Source: Cupriavidus necator (GTDB lineage: Bacteria > Pseudomonadota > Gammaproteobacteria > Burkholderiales > Burkholderiaceae). From it: a DNA stretch of 64,000 bases. Numbering within the stretch: position 1 is the stretch's first letter; each line of letters opens with the position of its first letter. This document shows, piece by piece, positions 17,525 through 28,200 of this stretch. The notes under the pieces were generated by a model, which had not been told where the DNA came from, did not search any database, and saw only the letters and a program-made list of their open reading frames with translations. The position numbers and the translations under genes were made by a program. The DNA is taken from NCBI RefSeq assembly GCF_013141915.1, contig NZ_SROX01000010.1, positions 62,001 through 126,000 of the forward strand. Direction: 5' to 3'.

Positions 17525-17899
17525 TCAGCGGTGGCGCCGGCGCCGCCGTGCCCAGGCCAGCGCATAGACCGCCACGTTGATGCCCAGCACCGCCAGGCCC
17601 AGCCACAGCTGCACCGCTGGCGTGAGCCCGGCCGGGTAGATCAGCGGCAGCAGGTAACGTTCGACGAAGCCGCCGCTGTATCCTGCCTCGCCGGCGGTGT
17701 GGCGCAACGCATTCTCCAGCGGCGTCAGCGGACAGATCCAGCCAGCCCATTCGATCAGCACGCCCCACACCGCCGCGGGCAGGTGGACCCAGGCGGCACT
17801 CGGCCAGCGCAAGACCAGCAGTCCGCCCGCCACCACGAACACGATGAACAGCCCGTGCGCGATGACCACCAGGTCGGCCAGCCAGGCGGCGATGGGCAT
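17525..17899 (-). CDS. DUF2784 family membrane protein
   Basis: This 124-residue protein has three or four membrane segments (about residues 5-30, 40-60, 95-118). It carries the family's hallmark WVHLPAAVWGVLIEWAGWICPLTPLEN. The function of DUF2784 proteins is unknown. It starts 17 bases after the LysR stop, so the two share a transcript. The start has a weak ribosome site. Confidence 0.85.
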   Translation of the reverse strand: MPIAAWLADLVVIAHGLFIVFVVAGGLLVLRWPSAAWVHLPAAVWGVLIEWAGWICPLTPLENALRHTAGEAGYSGGFVERYLLPLIYPAGLTPAVQLWLGLAVLGINVAVYALAWARRRRRHR

Positions 17900-17916
17900 C
17901 GGGTGCGGCGGCGGCC

Positions 17917-18837
17917 TCAGTTGCCGCCCGCCGTTTCCATCCAGTAGCCCGGGCGCGCGAACTGCGCCTTCAGGTGCTCGATGAAGAAGCGGATCTTGGC
18001 CGGCACCGGGCGCTGCTGCGGGTACACCGCGAGAATGTCGTAAGCCGGCAGCGCGTATTCGTCCAGCACCGTGATCAGCTCGCCGCTCTCCAGTTGCGGC
18101 AGGATCTCCCAGGTGGAACGCCAGCCCAGGCCCAGGCCCTCGCCGGTCCAGCGGTGCAGCAGCTCGCCGTCGTTGCAGTCAAGGTTGCCGTTGACGCGCA
18201 CGGTCACGGTCTTGCCGTTCTGGCTGAAGTACCAGCCGCGCTGCTGGCCGCCCTGCAGGTTGAACGCCAGGCAGTTGTGCTGGGCCAGGTCGTCCAGCGT
18301 CTGCGGCACGCCGTATTTGGCAAAGTACGCCGGCGTGCCGCAGACCACGCGCTTGTTCGATGCCAGCTTGATCGCAACAAAGTTCGGATCGATGGCGCCG
18401 CCGATGCGGATGCCGACGTCATAGCCCTCGCGCACCAGGTCGACCACGCGGTCGGTCAGGTTGAAGGAGATCTGCACCTCCGGATTGCTGGCCAGGAATG
18501 CCGGCGCGTGCGGCGCCACGTGCTTGCGCCCGAACGCCGCCGGTGCCGACACGATCAGGTGACCGGTGGCCTTGTGCTTGCCTTCGGCGATCAGCATCTC
18601 GGCCCGGTCCAGGTCGGCCAGCGCCTTCTTGCACTGCTCCATGAACACCGCGCCCTGCTCGGTCACGGCGATACGGCGCGTCGAGCGGTGCAGCAGCTTG
18701 ACACCGATGCGGGCTTCGAGGGCGTTGATGCGGCGGCCGATCATCACCGGCGTGACGTTCTGCGTCAGCGCCGCGGCCGCCATGCTGCCGTGCTCCACCA
18801 CGGCGATAAAGGCTTCGATTTGCTTGAGTTTGTCCAT
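17917..18837 (-). CDS. LysR-family transcriptional regulator
   Basis: This 306-residue regulator has the N-terminal winged helix (MDKLKQIEAFIAVVEHGSMA ... ALTQNVTPVMIGRRINALEARIGVKLLHR in outline) and a C-terminal LysR substrate-binding domain from about residue 90. The start is the ATG with GGGAGA ten bases upstream; a longer frame to 18951 lacks support. It resembles the CrgA/AaeR-like subgroup that also covers many uncharacterised beta-proteobacterial LysRs. Its target is not obvious; the gcl operon starts about 1.1 kb away in the opposite direction. Confidence 0.9.
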   Translation of the reverse strand: MDKLKQIEAFIAVVEHGSMAAAALTQNVTPVMIGRRINALEARIGVKLLHRSTRRIAVTEQGAVFMEQCKKALADLDRAEMLIAEGKHKATGHLIVSAPAAFGRKHVAPHAPAFLASNPEVQISFNLTDRVVDLVREGYDVGIRIGGAIDPNFVAIKLASNKRVVCGTPAYFAKYGVPQTLDDLAQHNCLAFNLQGGQQRGWYFSQNGKTVTVRVNGNLDCNDGELLHRWTGEGLGLGWRSTWEILPQLESGELITVLDEYALPAYDILAVYPQQRPVPAKIRFFIEHLKAQFARPGYWMETAGGN

Positions 18838-18984
18838 CGGATATTCGTCTCCCGGGCGCCATTGTGCGGCATCGCCCGGGTTGTGGCATCCCCGCGCGGC
18901 TGATGCGCCGGATCGAGGCGGGCGCATAAAGGCCGCCCCGAGACCTGCCAAGGGGCATGCGGGAGCACCCGCGCACAGCTGCTG

Positions 18985-19698
18985 TCAACCTGCGCCAGCC
19001 GTACGCTTGCCGATTTGCGCGTTCATCTCGGCGGCCTCGCCCAGCACATGGACCAGGCGCCGCAGCGGCCGGCTGCATTGCAGATGCAGGTACAGGTAGC
19101 AGGCGGCGCCGGTCACGACCATCACGCCGTAGAGCCACAGCAGCGTGCCGGCCAGCGCCTGCTGGCGCGGCAGCGCGGCCATTACCGCGGCGGCAGGCGC
19201 CAGTGCCAGCAGGAGCGCCAGGGTACGCGCCGCGCCCTCCCACAGCCGCAGTTGCAGCGCCACGCGCCGCTGGCGTGCCTGCAGCTGCGGCGGCGGGATG
19301 CGCGCCAGCCGGCGCAGCAACGCGTCTTCGGCGGCACTGTCGCGGTCCAGTTCGGTCGCCTGCCAGCGCAGCGGATGGCGCAGCCGCGCCAGCACGGTGC
19401 CGGCGCGGGCCAGCCCCGCGCCGACATAGCAGGCGGCCGCCAACGCCAGCAGGGCTTCGAAGCCGCGCAGCGTCCAGAGTGGCACCGGCTGCCCGAGCCC
19501 GAGGCGCCAGACAGCCAGCCCGGCGCCGCTCAGGAGGGTCGCGGCCAGCATGGCGATAAAGCCGACCCACAACGCGCCCCCGAGCCGGCGGTCCGGCGCC
19601 GGGGGGCCGGCGGCCGGCGCAGGCATCGCGGCGGCAAGCGCTTCAAGCAGTTCGTAGGTGGACGGCAGCCTGGAATACATGGTCGGCCCGGATGGCAT
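18985..19698 (-). CDS. Four-helix membrane protein, unknown
   Basis: This protein of about 237 residues has four predicted membrane helices: LWVGFIAMLAATLLSGAGLA, LRGFEALLALAAACYVGAGL, LALLLALAPAAAVMAALP and LLWLYGVMVVTGAACYLYL. Between helices 2 and 3 there is a charged cytoplasmic-looking loop of about 60 residues. I do not recognise a family. The start could be either of two nearby ATGs (19698 or 19680). It is alone on its transcript or read with LysR, 147 bases downstream. Confidence 0.7.
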   Translation of the reverse strand: MPSGPTMYSRLPSTYELLEALAAAMPAPAAGPPAPDRRLGGALWVGFIAMLAATLLSGAGLAVWRLGLGQPVPLWTLRGFEALLALAAACYVGAGLARAGTVLARLRHPLRWQATELDRDSAAEDALLRRLARIPPPQLQARQRRVALQLRLWEGAARTLALLLALAPAAAVMAALPRQQALAGTLLWLYGVMVVTGAACYLYLHLQCSRPLRRLVHVLGEAAEMNAQIGKRTAGAG

Positions 19699-19963
19699 GG
19701 CAATGCCGCCATTTTGCCGCAGCGCCGCGGTGGCCCGCGGGCGTGGCTGCGTACCCAGTGCTGCGCGGCGTGTCCGTACCGTCACACCACATATCCAATT
19801 GCCCGCGCAAGCGAACGCTCGCTGACCGTCCGGCCAGCCTTCCAAGCCGATATTGCGTACCCCAGGTATCGAATCAACTGATCGCGCTTCTGTTTATCCC
19901 AACCGGCTTGCGGGAATAGGATCAACTCCAATGAAATTTCCCACCATTACCGGAGACAAGATC

Positions 19964-21748
<1,785 letters not shown>

Positions 21749-21778
21749 GACGCGCCCCGCCCCTGGCAGGACCAGATC

Positions 21779-21804
21779 GCCATCCCCGCGCCAGCGGGGA
21801 TGGC
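21779..21804 (+). repeat. Intercistronic hairpin gcl-hyi
   Basis: A perfect 9-base stem GCCATCCCC / GGGGATGGC with an 8-base loop and no T run lies in the 87-base gap. It is more likely an mRNA-stabilising or attenuating hairpin than a terminator, as the downstream genes complete the pathway. Confidence 0.65.
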
Positions 21805-21835
21805 GCACAAAAACCAAGTCACAGGAGATGACAAC

Positions 21836-22618
21836 ATGACCAAACTTGCGGCCAACCTCACCATGCTGTTCAACGAAGCGGGCTTCCTCGACCGCTTCGA
21901 AGCCGCCGCGCGCGCGGGCTTCCGCGGCGTGGAGTTCCTGTTTCCCTATGCGTTCCATGCGGACCAGATCGCTGACCGCCTGAACCGCTTCCAGCTGGAC
22001 CTGGTGCTGCACAACCTGCCCGCCGGCAAGTGGGACGCGGGCGAGCGCGGCATTGCCTGCCACCCTGACCGTGTCGGCGAATTCCAGGACGGCGTGGGCG
22101 AAGCCATCAAGTACGCCAAGGTGCTGGGCGTGCGCCAGCTGAACTGCCTGGTCGGCATCCTGCCGCAGAACGTCAAGCGCGAGCAGGCGCAGGAAACGCT
22201 GGTGGAAAACCTGCGCTTCGCCGCCGGCGCGCTGGCCGCCGAGCAGATCGACCTGCTCATCGAGCCGATCAACACCTTCGACATCCCCGGTTTCTTCCTG
22301 TCGCGCACGCAGCAGGCGCTGGACCTGATCACCCAGGTCAACGCGCCCAACCTGTACGTGCAGTACGACATCTATCACATGCAGCGGATGGAAGGCGAGA
22401 TCGCCAACACCATCAAGGCCAACCTGCCCAAGATCAAGCACATCCAGCTGGCCGACAACCCGGGCCGCAATGAACCGGGCACGGGCGAACTGAACTACCA
22501 GTACCTGTTCAAGTTCCTCGATGAAATCGGCTACACCGGGTGGATCGGCTGCGAGTACAAGCCGAAGACCACCACTGAAGAGGGCTTGGGCTGGCGCGCA
22601 GCGCACGGCGTGCAGTAA
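21836..22618 (+). CDS. hyi: Hydroxypyruvate isomerase
   Basis: Hyi interconverts hydroxypyruvate and tartronate semialdehyde. The 260-residue protein is a xylose-isomerase-like TIM barrel: MTKLAANLTMLFNEAGFLDRF, LVLHNLPAGKWDAGERGIACHP, IEPINTFDIPGFFL (metal-ligand glutamate), QYDIYHMQRMEGE and IGCEYKPKTTTEEGL. The length equals the E. coli enzyme. The ribosome site is ACAGGAGATG. It is the second gene of the glyoxylate operon. Confidence 0.95.
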   Translation: MTKLAANLTMLFNEAGFLDRFEAAARAGFRGVEFLFPYAFHADQIADRLNRFQLDLVLHNLPAGKWDAGERGIACHPDRVGEFQDGVGEAIKYAKVLGVRQLNCLVGILPQNVKREQAQETLVENLRFAAGALAAEQIDLLIEPINTFDIPGFFLSRTQQALDLITQVNAPNLYVQYDIYHMQRMEGEIANTIKANLPKIKHIQLADNPGRNEPGTGELNYQYLFKFLDEIGYTGWIGCEYKPKTTTEEGLGWRAAHGVQ

Positions 22619-22652
22619 CTACCCGTCGCTTTTCAATTCCCGCTTGTTGGCT

Positions 22653-22802
22653 CCCCGCTCCCGCTAGCGGGAGCGGGGCGGGGAGAGGGCAGGCGCGTCA
22701 AAGGCTGAGGCCTGCGAGTCAAAACCGAAGGCCCCGCTTGATGTGGCGCCTTGCTAGCCCACCCCTCTCCCCAACCCTCTCCCCCTGAGGGGAGAGGGAG
22801 AA
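22653..22802. repeat. GC-rich palindromic repeat element between hyi and glxR
   Basis: The 298-base gap holds a perfect 26-base palindrome (22653-22678; each arm of 13 reads CCCCGCTCCCGCT and its complement). About 100 bases later there is a second inverted segment built on CTCTCCCC...GGGGAGAG (about 22780-22800), flanked by further CTCTCCCC runs. The two ends share the GGGGAGAGGG / CCCTCTCCCC motif in opposite orientation, so the whole looks like a REP/BIME-like or small mobile repeat unit. No gene is seen inside. Confidence 0.65.
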
Positions 22803-22916
22803 CACCTTGCCAAGGCTAGCTCGGGCGGCTTGGGAGCACCCAACACCGCGCTCCCCTTCTGTGCCGGGGCTTCAGAACCACCAGCTTCGATTTCATTTTT
22901 CTAAGGAGACATCAAC

Positions 22917-23837
22917 ATGGCAACCACTCGCAACGTCGGCTTCATCGGCCTGGGCATCATGGGCGCGCCGATGGCGGGCCACCTGCGCGCCGCTGGCCAC
23001 ACGCTGTTCGTGCATGACGTCAACCCGGCCCCGCAGGCGCTGGTCGATGCAGGCGTGACCGTCTGCACCAGCGCCGAGGAAGTCGCCAAGCGTGCCGACA
23101 TCATCATCGTCATGGTGCCGGACACCCCGCATGTGGAAGCGGTGCTGTTCAGCGAAAAGGGCGTCGCTGCCGCGTTCAAGGCCGCCGGCAAGGAAGCCAG
23201 CTACAGCAAGATCGTGGTCGACATGAGCTCGATCTCGCCGATCGCCACCAAGGACTTCGCCGCGCGCATCAACAAGCTGGGCGCTTCGTACCTGGACGCG
23301 CCGGTGTCGGGCGGTGAAGTGGGCGCCAAGGCTGCGTCGCTGACGATCATGGTTGGCGGTCCGCAAGAGGCCTTCGACCAGGTCAAGCCGCTGTTCGAGC
23401 TGATGGGCAAGAACATCACGCTGGTGGGCGGCAACGGCGACGGCCAGACCACCAAGGTGGCCAACCAGATCATCGTCGCGCTGAACATCCAGGCCGTGTC
23501 CGAGGCGCTGCTGTTCGCCTCCAAGGCCGGTGCCGATCCGGCCAAGGTGCGCGAGGCACTGATGGGCGGCTTCGCCGCCTCGCGCATCCTCGAAGTGCAC
23601 GGCGACCGCATGGTCAAGCGCACCTTCGATCCGGGCTTCCGCATCGAACTGCACCAGAAGGACCTGAACCTGGCGCTGCAAGGCGCCAAGGCGCTGGGCG
23701 TGGCGTTGCCCAACACCGCCACCGCGCAGGAGCTGTTCAATACCTGCGCCGCCAACGGCCTGGGCAAGCAGGACCACTCGGCCCTGTGCCGCGCGATCGA
23801 GATCATGTCGAACCACCAGATCGCCAACGCCAAGTAA
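22917..23837 (+). CDS. glxR: 2-hydroxy-3-oxopropionate (tartronate semialdehyde) reductase
   Basis: The enzyme reduces tartronate semialdehyde to D-glycerate with NAD(P)H. The 306-residue protein belongs to the beta-hydroxyacid dehydrogenase family. It has the nucleotide motif VGFIGLGIMGAPMAGHL, the substrate-binding DAPVSGGEVGAKAASL and the catalytic lysine region GDGQTTKVANQIIVALN. The ribosome site AAGGAG is excellent. It is the third gene of the glyoxylate operon; the repeat element upstream may weaken or process the message. Confidence 0.95.
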   Translation: MATTRNVGFIGLGIMGAPMAGHLRAAGHTLFVHDVNPAPQALVDAGVTVCTSAEEVAKRADIIIVMVPDTPHVEAVLFSEKGVAAAFKAAGKEASYSKIVVDMSSISPIATKDFAARINKLGASYLDAPVSGGEVGAKAASLTIMVGGPQEAFDQVKPLFELMGKNITLVGGNGDGQTTKVANQIIVALNIQAVSEALLFASKAGADPAKVREALMGGFAASRILEVHGDRMVKRTFDPGFRIELHQKDLNLALQGAKALGVALPNTATAQELFNTCAANGLGKQDHSALCRAIEIMSNHQIANAK

Positions 23838-23848
23838 GTAGCAACGCT

Positions 23849-23874
23849 GTCGTCCCCGCCCCCGCGGGGACGAC
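23849..23874 (+). repeat. Intercistronic hairpin glxR-ttuD
   Basis: A perfect 11-base stem GTCGTCCCCGC / GCGGGGACGAC with loop CCCC, without a T run. It is the third GC-rich hairpin in successive gaps of this operon. Confidence 0.65.
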
Positions 23875-23939
23875 ACGCTTTGAAGTCCCCGATTCGTACC
23901 CGCAGTACCCAGCGTACCTGTCAGCACCCAGGAATCTTC

Positions 23940-25253
23940 ATGCTCGTCACCGAACCCCAAGCCGCCCTGCTGTCGCCCCAGCGCACGGCAGCCAACGCTG
24001 AACCGCGCGCGCTGCTGCGCGACCTGTTCGATACCGCGGTCGCCGCCGTCAGCGCCAGCCATTGCCTGCCACCACACCTGCCGGCACCGCCCCGGGGCCG
24101 CACCGTGGTGATCGGCGCCGGCAAGGCCGCCGCGGCCATGGCGCAGGCGGTCGAGGCGAACTGGCCAGGCGAGCTGTCCGGACTGGTGGTGACGCGCTAC
24201 GGCCATGGTGCCGATTGCCAGCGCATCGAAGTGGTCGAAGCCGCCCATCCCGTGCCCGACGAGGCCGGCGCGCGCGCCGCGCAGCGCATGGTCGAACTGG
24301 TGCAGGGGCTGACTGCCGACGACCTGGTGCTGTGCCTGATCTCCGGCGGCGGTTCCGCGCTGCTGGCCGCGCCCGCGCCGGGCCTGACGCTGGCCGACAA
24401 GCAAGCCGTGAACAAGGCGCTGCTCAAGAGCGGCGCCAGCATCGGCGAGATGAACTGCGTGCGCAAGCACCTGTCGGCGCTCAAGGGTGGCCGCCTGGCG
24501 CTGCATTGCGCACCGGCGCGCGTCGAGACGCTGCTGATTTCCGACATTCCCGGCGATGACCCGACCCTGATCGCCAGCGGCCCGACGCTGCCCGACGCGA
24601 CCACCTGCGCCGATGCGCTGGCGGTCATCGCCAAGTACGGCATCGAGGTGCCGGCCAACGTGCGCGCGCACCTGGAGAGCGGCGCCGGCGAAACCCCCAA
24701 GCCCGGCGACGCCCGCTTCAACGGCCACCGCAGCGTGACGCTGGCCACCGCGCAGCAATCGCTGGAAGCCGCCGCGGCGCGCGCACGCGAACTGGGCTTC
24801 GCCGCGCATATCCTGTCCGACTGCATCGAAGGCGAAGCGCGCGAAGTCGCCGAAGTGCATGCCGCCATCGCGCGCCAGGTCGCGCAGCGCGGTCAGCCGT
24901 TCAGCAAGCCCTGCGTGATCCTGTCCGGCGGCGAGACCACCGTGACCGTGCGCGGCAAGGGCCGTGGCGGGCGCAATGCGGAATTCCTGCTGTCGCTGGC
25001 GGTGGCGCTCGACGGCCTGCCCGGCGTGCATGCGATTGCCTGCGACACCGATGGCATCGACGGCTCGGAAGACAACGCCGGCGCCATGCTGTCGCCCGAC
25101 ACGCTGACCCGTGCCGGCGCGCGCGGACTGAATGCGCGTGCGCACCTGGAAAACAATGACGGCTACGGTTTCTTTGCCGGCCTGGACGACCTGATCGTCA
25201 CCGGCCCGACCCGCACCAACGTGAACGACTTCCGCGCGATCCTGATCGTCTGA
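23940..25253 (+). CDS. ttuD: Glycerate 2-kinase (MOFRL family, TtuD type)
   Basis: The 437-residue protein is a type-II glycerate kinase: an N-terminal DUF4147 domain (VVIGAGKAAAAMAQAVE, LCLISGGGSALLAAPAPGLTL, NCVRKHLSALKGGRLA) and a C-terminal MOFRL domain (VILSGGETTVTVRGKGRGGRNAEF and GPTRTNVNDFRAILI). Members make 2-phosphoglycerate from D-glycerate and ATP. Homologues are often annotated as hydroxypyruvate reductase because of early work on TtuD. Its place after GlxR and before pyruvate kinase favours the kinase. The start is the ATG after CCAGGAATC; a longer frame to 23880 is unsupported. Confidence 0.92.
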   Translation: MLVTEPQAALLSPQRTAANAEPRALLRDLFDTAVAAVSASHCLPPHLPAPPRGRTVVIGAGKAAAAMAQAVEANWPGELSGLVVTRYGHGADCQRIEVVEAAHPVPDEAGARAAQRMVELVQGLTADDLVLCLISGGGSALLAAPAPGLTLADKQAVNKALLKSGASIGEMNCVRKHLSALKGGRLALHCAPARVETLLISDIPGDDPTLIASGPTLPDATTCADALAVIAKYGIEVPANVRAHLESGAGETPKPGDARFNGHRSVTLATAQQSLEAAAARARELGFAAHILSDCIEGEAREVAEVHAAIARQVAQRGQPFSKPCVILSGGETTVTVRGKGRGGRNAEFLLSLAVALDGLPGVHAIACDTDGIDGSEDNAGAMLSPDTLTRAGARGLNARAHLENNDGYGFFAGLDDLIVTGPTRTNVNDFRAILIV

Positions 25254-25327
25254 CGATCGCCGCCAACGTAGTACCAATTGACTCGCGGCGCCGACGCGCC
25301 GCTACCGAGAATGGAACAGGAGACATC

Positions 25328-26791
25328 ATGAGACGCCAGCGCAAAGCGAAGATTGTGGCCACGCTCGGCCCCGCCAGCACCGACATCGCGGTGATCCGCG
25401 CGCTGTTCGAGGCCGGCGCGGACGTGTTCCGGCTGAACTTCAGCCACGGCACCCACGACGACCACCGCGCGCGCTACGACGCGGTGCGCCAGGTCGAGGT
25501 CGAGACCGGCCGCCCGATCGCCGTGCTGGCCGACCTGCAGGGCCCGAAGCTGCGCATCGGCACCTTCGCCGCCGGCAAGGTCGCGGTGCGCACCGGCGAC
25601 GTGTTCGTGCTCGACAGCGATCCGACGCCGGGCGACGGCACCCGCGTCTACCTGCCGCACCCGGAGCTGTTCCAGGCCGCGCAGGCGGGCCAGTCGCTGT
25701 TGATCGACGACGGCAAGGTGCGCCTGGCGATCGAGTCGGTCACCACCGGCACCATCACCACGCGCGTGGCCAACAACGGCACGCTGTCCGACCGCAAGGG
25801 CGTGAACGTGCCGGACGCGGTGATCCCCATCCCCGCGCTGACCGAAAAGGACCGCAAGGACCTGGACTTCGCGCTGTCGCTGGGCGCTGACTGGATCGGC
25901 CTGTCGTTCGTGCAGCGCCCGTCCGACATCGTCGAGGCGCGCGAGATCGTCGGCACCCGTGCCGGCATCCTGTCCAAGATCGAAAAGCCGGCCGCGCTGC
26001 AGCAGCTGGAAGAAATCGTGCGCGTGTCCGATTCCGTGATGGTGGCGCGTGGCGACCTCGGCGTGGAACTGCCGCCCGAGCGCGTGCCTGGCGTGCAGAA
26101 GCGCATCCTGCGCGTGTGCCGCCAGCTGGGCAAGCCGGTGGTGATCGCCACGCAGATGCTGGAATCGATGATCGACTCGCCGGTGCCGACCCGCGCCGAG
26201 GCGTCGGACGTGGCCAGCGCCATCTATGAAGGCGCCGATGCGGTGATGCTGTCGGCCGAGTCGGCCAACGGCCGCTACCCGGTGCCGGCGGTGTCGATGA
26301 TGAACCGCATCGTCACCGAGGTGGAACGCGATCCGCTGTACCGCAACCTGCTCGACGCGCAGCACGAGACCCCGCTGAACACGCGCCAGGATGCCATTTG
26401 CGCCGCGCTGCGCGAAGTCACGCAGATCATCGGCGCGGCGGCGACGGTGACCTACACCTCGTCGGGCGCCACCGCGCTGCGCGCCGCGCGCGAGCGCCCA
26501 TGCGCGCCCATCGTCAGCATCACGCCCAACCTGGAGATCGCGCGCCGGCTGGCGATTGCGTGGGGCATCCACTCCACCGTGAGCCCGGACGTGCAGAGCG
26601 TCGACGAAATGGTCGAGGCCGCCACGCGGGCGGCCGTCGCCGAAGGCTATGCCGCGCCGGGTGACCAGATCACCATTGCCGCGGGGATGCCGTTCGGACA
26701 GGGCGGCACCACCAACCTGCTGCGCGTGGCCGAAGTGGGTGCCAGCGCGCTGGCCCCCGCGCCGGCCGCACGCGAGGCCGCGCTGGCCTGA
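25328..26791 (+). CDS. pyk: Pyruvate kinase
   Basis: The 487-residue protein is a complete pyruvate kinase: RRQRKAKIVATLGPAS, VFRLNFSHGTHDDH, VLADLQGPKLRIG, the catalytic region ILSKIEKPAALQQLEEI, MVARGDLGVELPPE and ATQMLESMIDSPVPTRAEASDV. A C-terminal regulatory domain starts at about residue 350. It is last in the glyoxylate operon, 74 bases after ttuD, with its own CAGGAGACATC ribosome site. With enolase from elsewhere it takes 2-phosphoglycerate to pyruvate. It is probably one of several Pyk isozymes and specialised for glyoxylate growth. Confidence 0.95.
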   Translation: MRRQRKAKIVATLGPASTDIAVIRALFEAGADVFRLNFSHGTHDDHRARYDAVRQVEVETGRPIAVLADLQGPKLRIGTFAAGKVAVRTGDVFVLDSDPTPGDGTRVYLPHPELFQAAQAGQSLLIDDGKVRLAIESVTTGTITTRVANNGTLSDRKGVNVPDAVIPIPALTEKDRKDLDFALSLGADWIGLSFVQRPSDIVEAREIVGTRAGILSKIEKPAALQQLEEIVRVSDSVMVARGDLGVELPPERVPGVQKRILRVCRQLGKPVVIATQMLESMIDSPVPTRAEASDVASAIYEGADAVMLSAESANGRYPVPAVSMMNRIVTEVERDPLYRNLLDAQHETPLNTRQDAICAALREVTQIIGAAATVTYTSSGATALRAARERPCAPIVSITPNLEIARRLAIAWGIHSTVSPDVQSVDEMVEAATRAAVAEGYAAPGDQITIAAGMPFGQGGTTNLLRVAEVGASALAPAPAAREAALA

Positions 26792-26828
26792 GCGCGCGCG
26801 TTCCCGCTCGAGGCGTCCATGCCATGAC

Positions 26829-26853
26829 GGAACCGGGTGCAAACCCGGTTTCT
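26829..26853 (+). terminator. Terminator hairpin after pyk (first of two)
   Basis: A stem AACCGGGT / ACCCGGTT with a short loop, followed by TCTTT, lies 37 bases after the pyk stop. Confidence 0.65.
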
Positions 26854-26866
26854 TTGCCATTGCCGC

Positions 26867-26915
26867 ACACCGCCCGCATTGCCCGTCTCCAGGGCGAGTG
26901 GGCGGTGTTTTTTTT
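26867..26915 (+). terminator. Strong terminator after pyk (second of two)
   Basis: The outer stem ACACCGCCC / GGGCGGTGT encloses an inner GCCC...GGGC pair and is followed by eight T. It gives a firm end to the glyoxylate operon. Confidence 0.85.
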
Positions 26916-27033
26916 GCCCCAGCGGCGCGCGGGCGGCCGGCCCGGCGCGACGCCCGGAGGCCAGCGGGGAAGCGCGGATTGCTATACTGAATTCCATCTT
27001 TCCCTGTCCACTTCCCCACGCCCCGGAGCCCCC

Positions 27034-27900
27034 ATGCGCCTAGATGACGAAGGCGAAAGCCAGCACGTTGAAGACCGCCGCGGTGGATTCGGCGGCCTCG
27101 GCGGCAAGTCGATCGGCATCGGCACGGTCATCATCGCGCTGGCGGCGTCGTACTTCTTCGGCATCGACCCGATGCTGATCATGCAGGGCGCGTCGGTGCT
27201 GCAGGGCTCCGGTCCGCAGCAACAGCAGCAGGCCAACCGCCCGCCCGCGACCGACCAGATGACCGTGTTCACGCGCAAGGTGCTGGGCAATACCGAGCGC
27301 ACCTGGCAACACATCTTCGAAACCCAGCTGAACCGCCGCTATGCGCCGCCGACGCTGGTACTGTTCTCCGGCGCCACCCCGACCGCGTGCGGCACCGGCC
27401 AGTCGGCGATGGGCCCGTTCTACTGCCCCGGCGACCAGAAGGTCTATATCGACCTGGCCTTCTATGACGAATTGCGCCAGCGCTTCGGCGCCGGCGGCGA
27501 CTTTGCCCAGGCTTATGTGATCGCGCACGAGATCGGCCACCATGTGCAGAACCTGCTGGGCGTTTCGGACAAGGTAGACAACGCGCGCCGCCGCATGGGC
27601 GAGGCGCAGGCCAACCAGCTGTCGGTGCGCGTCGAACTCCAGGCCGACTGCCTGGCCGGCGTGTGGGCGGCCACCGCGCAGCGCGCCAACCAGCAACTGC
27701 TGGAACCCGGCGATATCGAGGAAGGCCTGAAGGCCGCCGCCGCCGTGGGCGACGACCGGCTGCAGCGCCGGTCGCAGGGCTATGTCGTGCCGGAAGCGTT
27801 TACCCATGGCTCGAGCGAGCAGCGCGTGCGCTGGCTGCGCCGCGGCCTGGAGTCCGGCGACATCCGCAAGTGCGACGCCTTCGCCGCGCGCGACCTGTAG
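27034..27900 (+). CDS. ypfJ: Neutral zinc metallopeptidase, YpfJ family
   Basis: This 288-residue protein has one N-terminal membrane helix (about residues 24-46, IGIGTVIIALAASYFFGIDP), a Gln/Pro linker, and a large domain with the zinc motif VIAHEIGHHVQN (H165, E166, H169). Family landmarks are RRGGFGGLGGKSIGIG, ERTWQHIF and MGPFYCPGDQKVYIDLAFYDEL. The biological substrate is unknown. The start is the ATG after CCCGGAGCCCCC. A -10-like TATACT (26983-26988) lies about 45 bases upstream. Confidence 0.93.
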   Translation: MRLDDEGESQHVEDRRGGFGGLGGKSIGIGTVIIALAASYFFGIDPMLIMQGASVLQGSGPQQQQQANRPPATDQMTVFTRKVLGNTERTWQHIFETQLNRRYAPPTLVLFSGATPTACGTGQSAMGPFYCPGDQKVYIDLAFYDELRQRFGAGGDFAQAYVIAHEIGHHVQNLLGVSDKVDNARRRMGEAQANQLSVRVELQADCLAGVWAATAQRANQQLLEPGDIEEGLKAAAAVGDDRLQRRSQGYVVPEAFTHGSSEQRVRWLRRGLESGDIRKCDAFAARDL

Positions 27901-27950
27901 GCGCCGCACCCTCCCCAACCTCCGTGGGGGGCGGCAATGTGACGTTTGCG

Positions 27951-27979
27951 TTGTCCAGGCCCGCTTCCCTGTCTATAAT
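27951..27979 (+). promoter_or_regulatory. Candidate sigma-70 promoter for the RND pump
   Basis: TTGTCC (27951-27956), a 17-base spacer and a consensus TATAAT (27974-27979) would give a leader of about 215 nt before the pump gene. The leader is pyrimidine-rich, contains GTACC-TC-GGTAC (28074-28085) and has no ORF of note. Confidence 0.6.
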
Positions 27980-28200
27980 CGCCGGCAAGGCCGCAGTATG
28001 ACGGCCGGTTGCCGGCGTTGATCCTTGCCGATCCTTCCCGCCGCAGCGCCGGGTCCCCTCCCGCCGGACCCCCGTACCTCGGTACGCACCACTTGCCGCA
28101 GTCTTGGCGGCGTCTCCGCACCCAAGCCGTTCCGTTCCAACCGCACCGGAGCCGCGGCCAATCTGCACTTGCCGTGCGCCCGTGCCAGCCCTGACCTGAC

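Noticed and set aside
19849..19870. GATA-N14-TATC as a LysR operator ahead of gcl
   Set aside because: The arms are only four bases and do not fit T-N11-A; too weak to claim.
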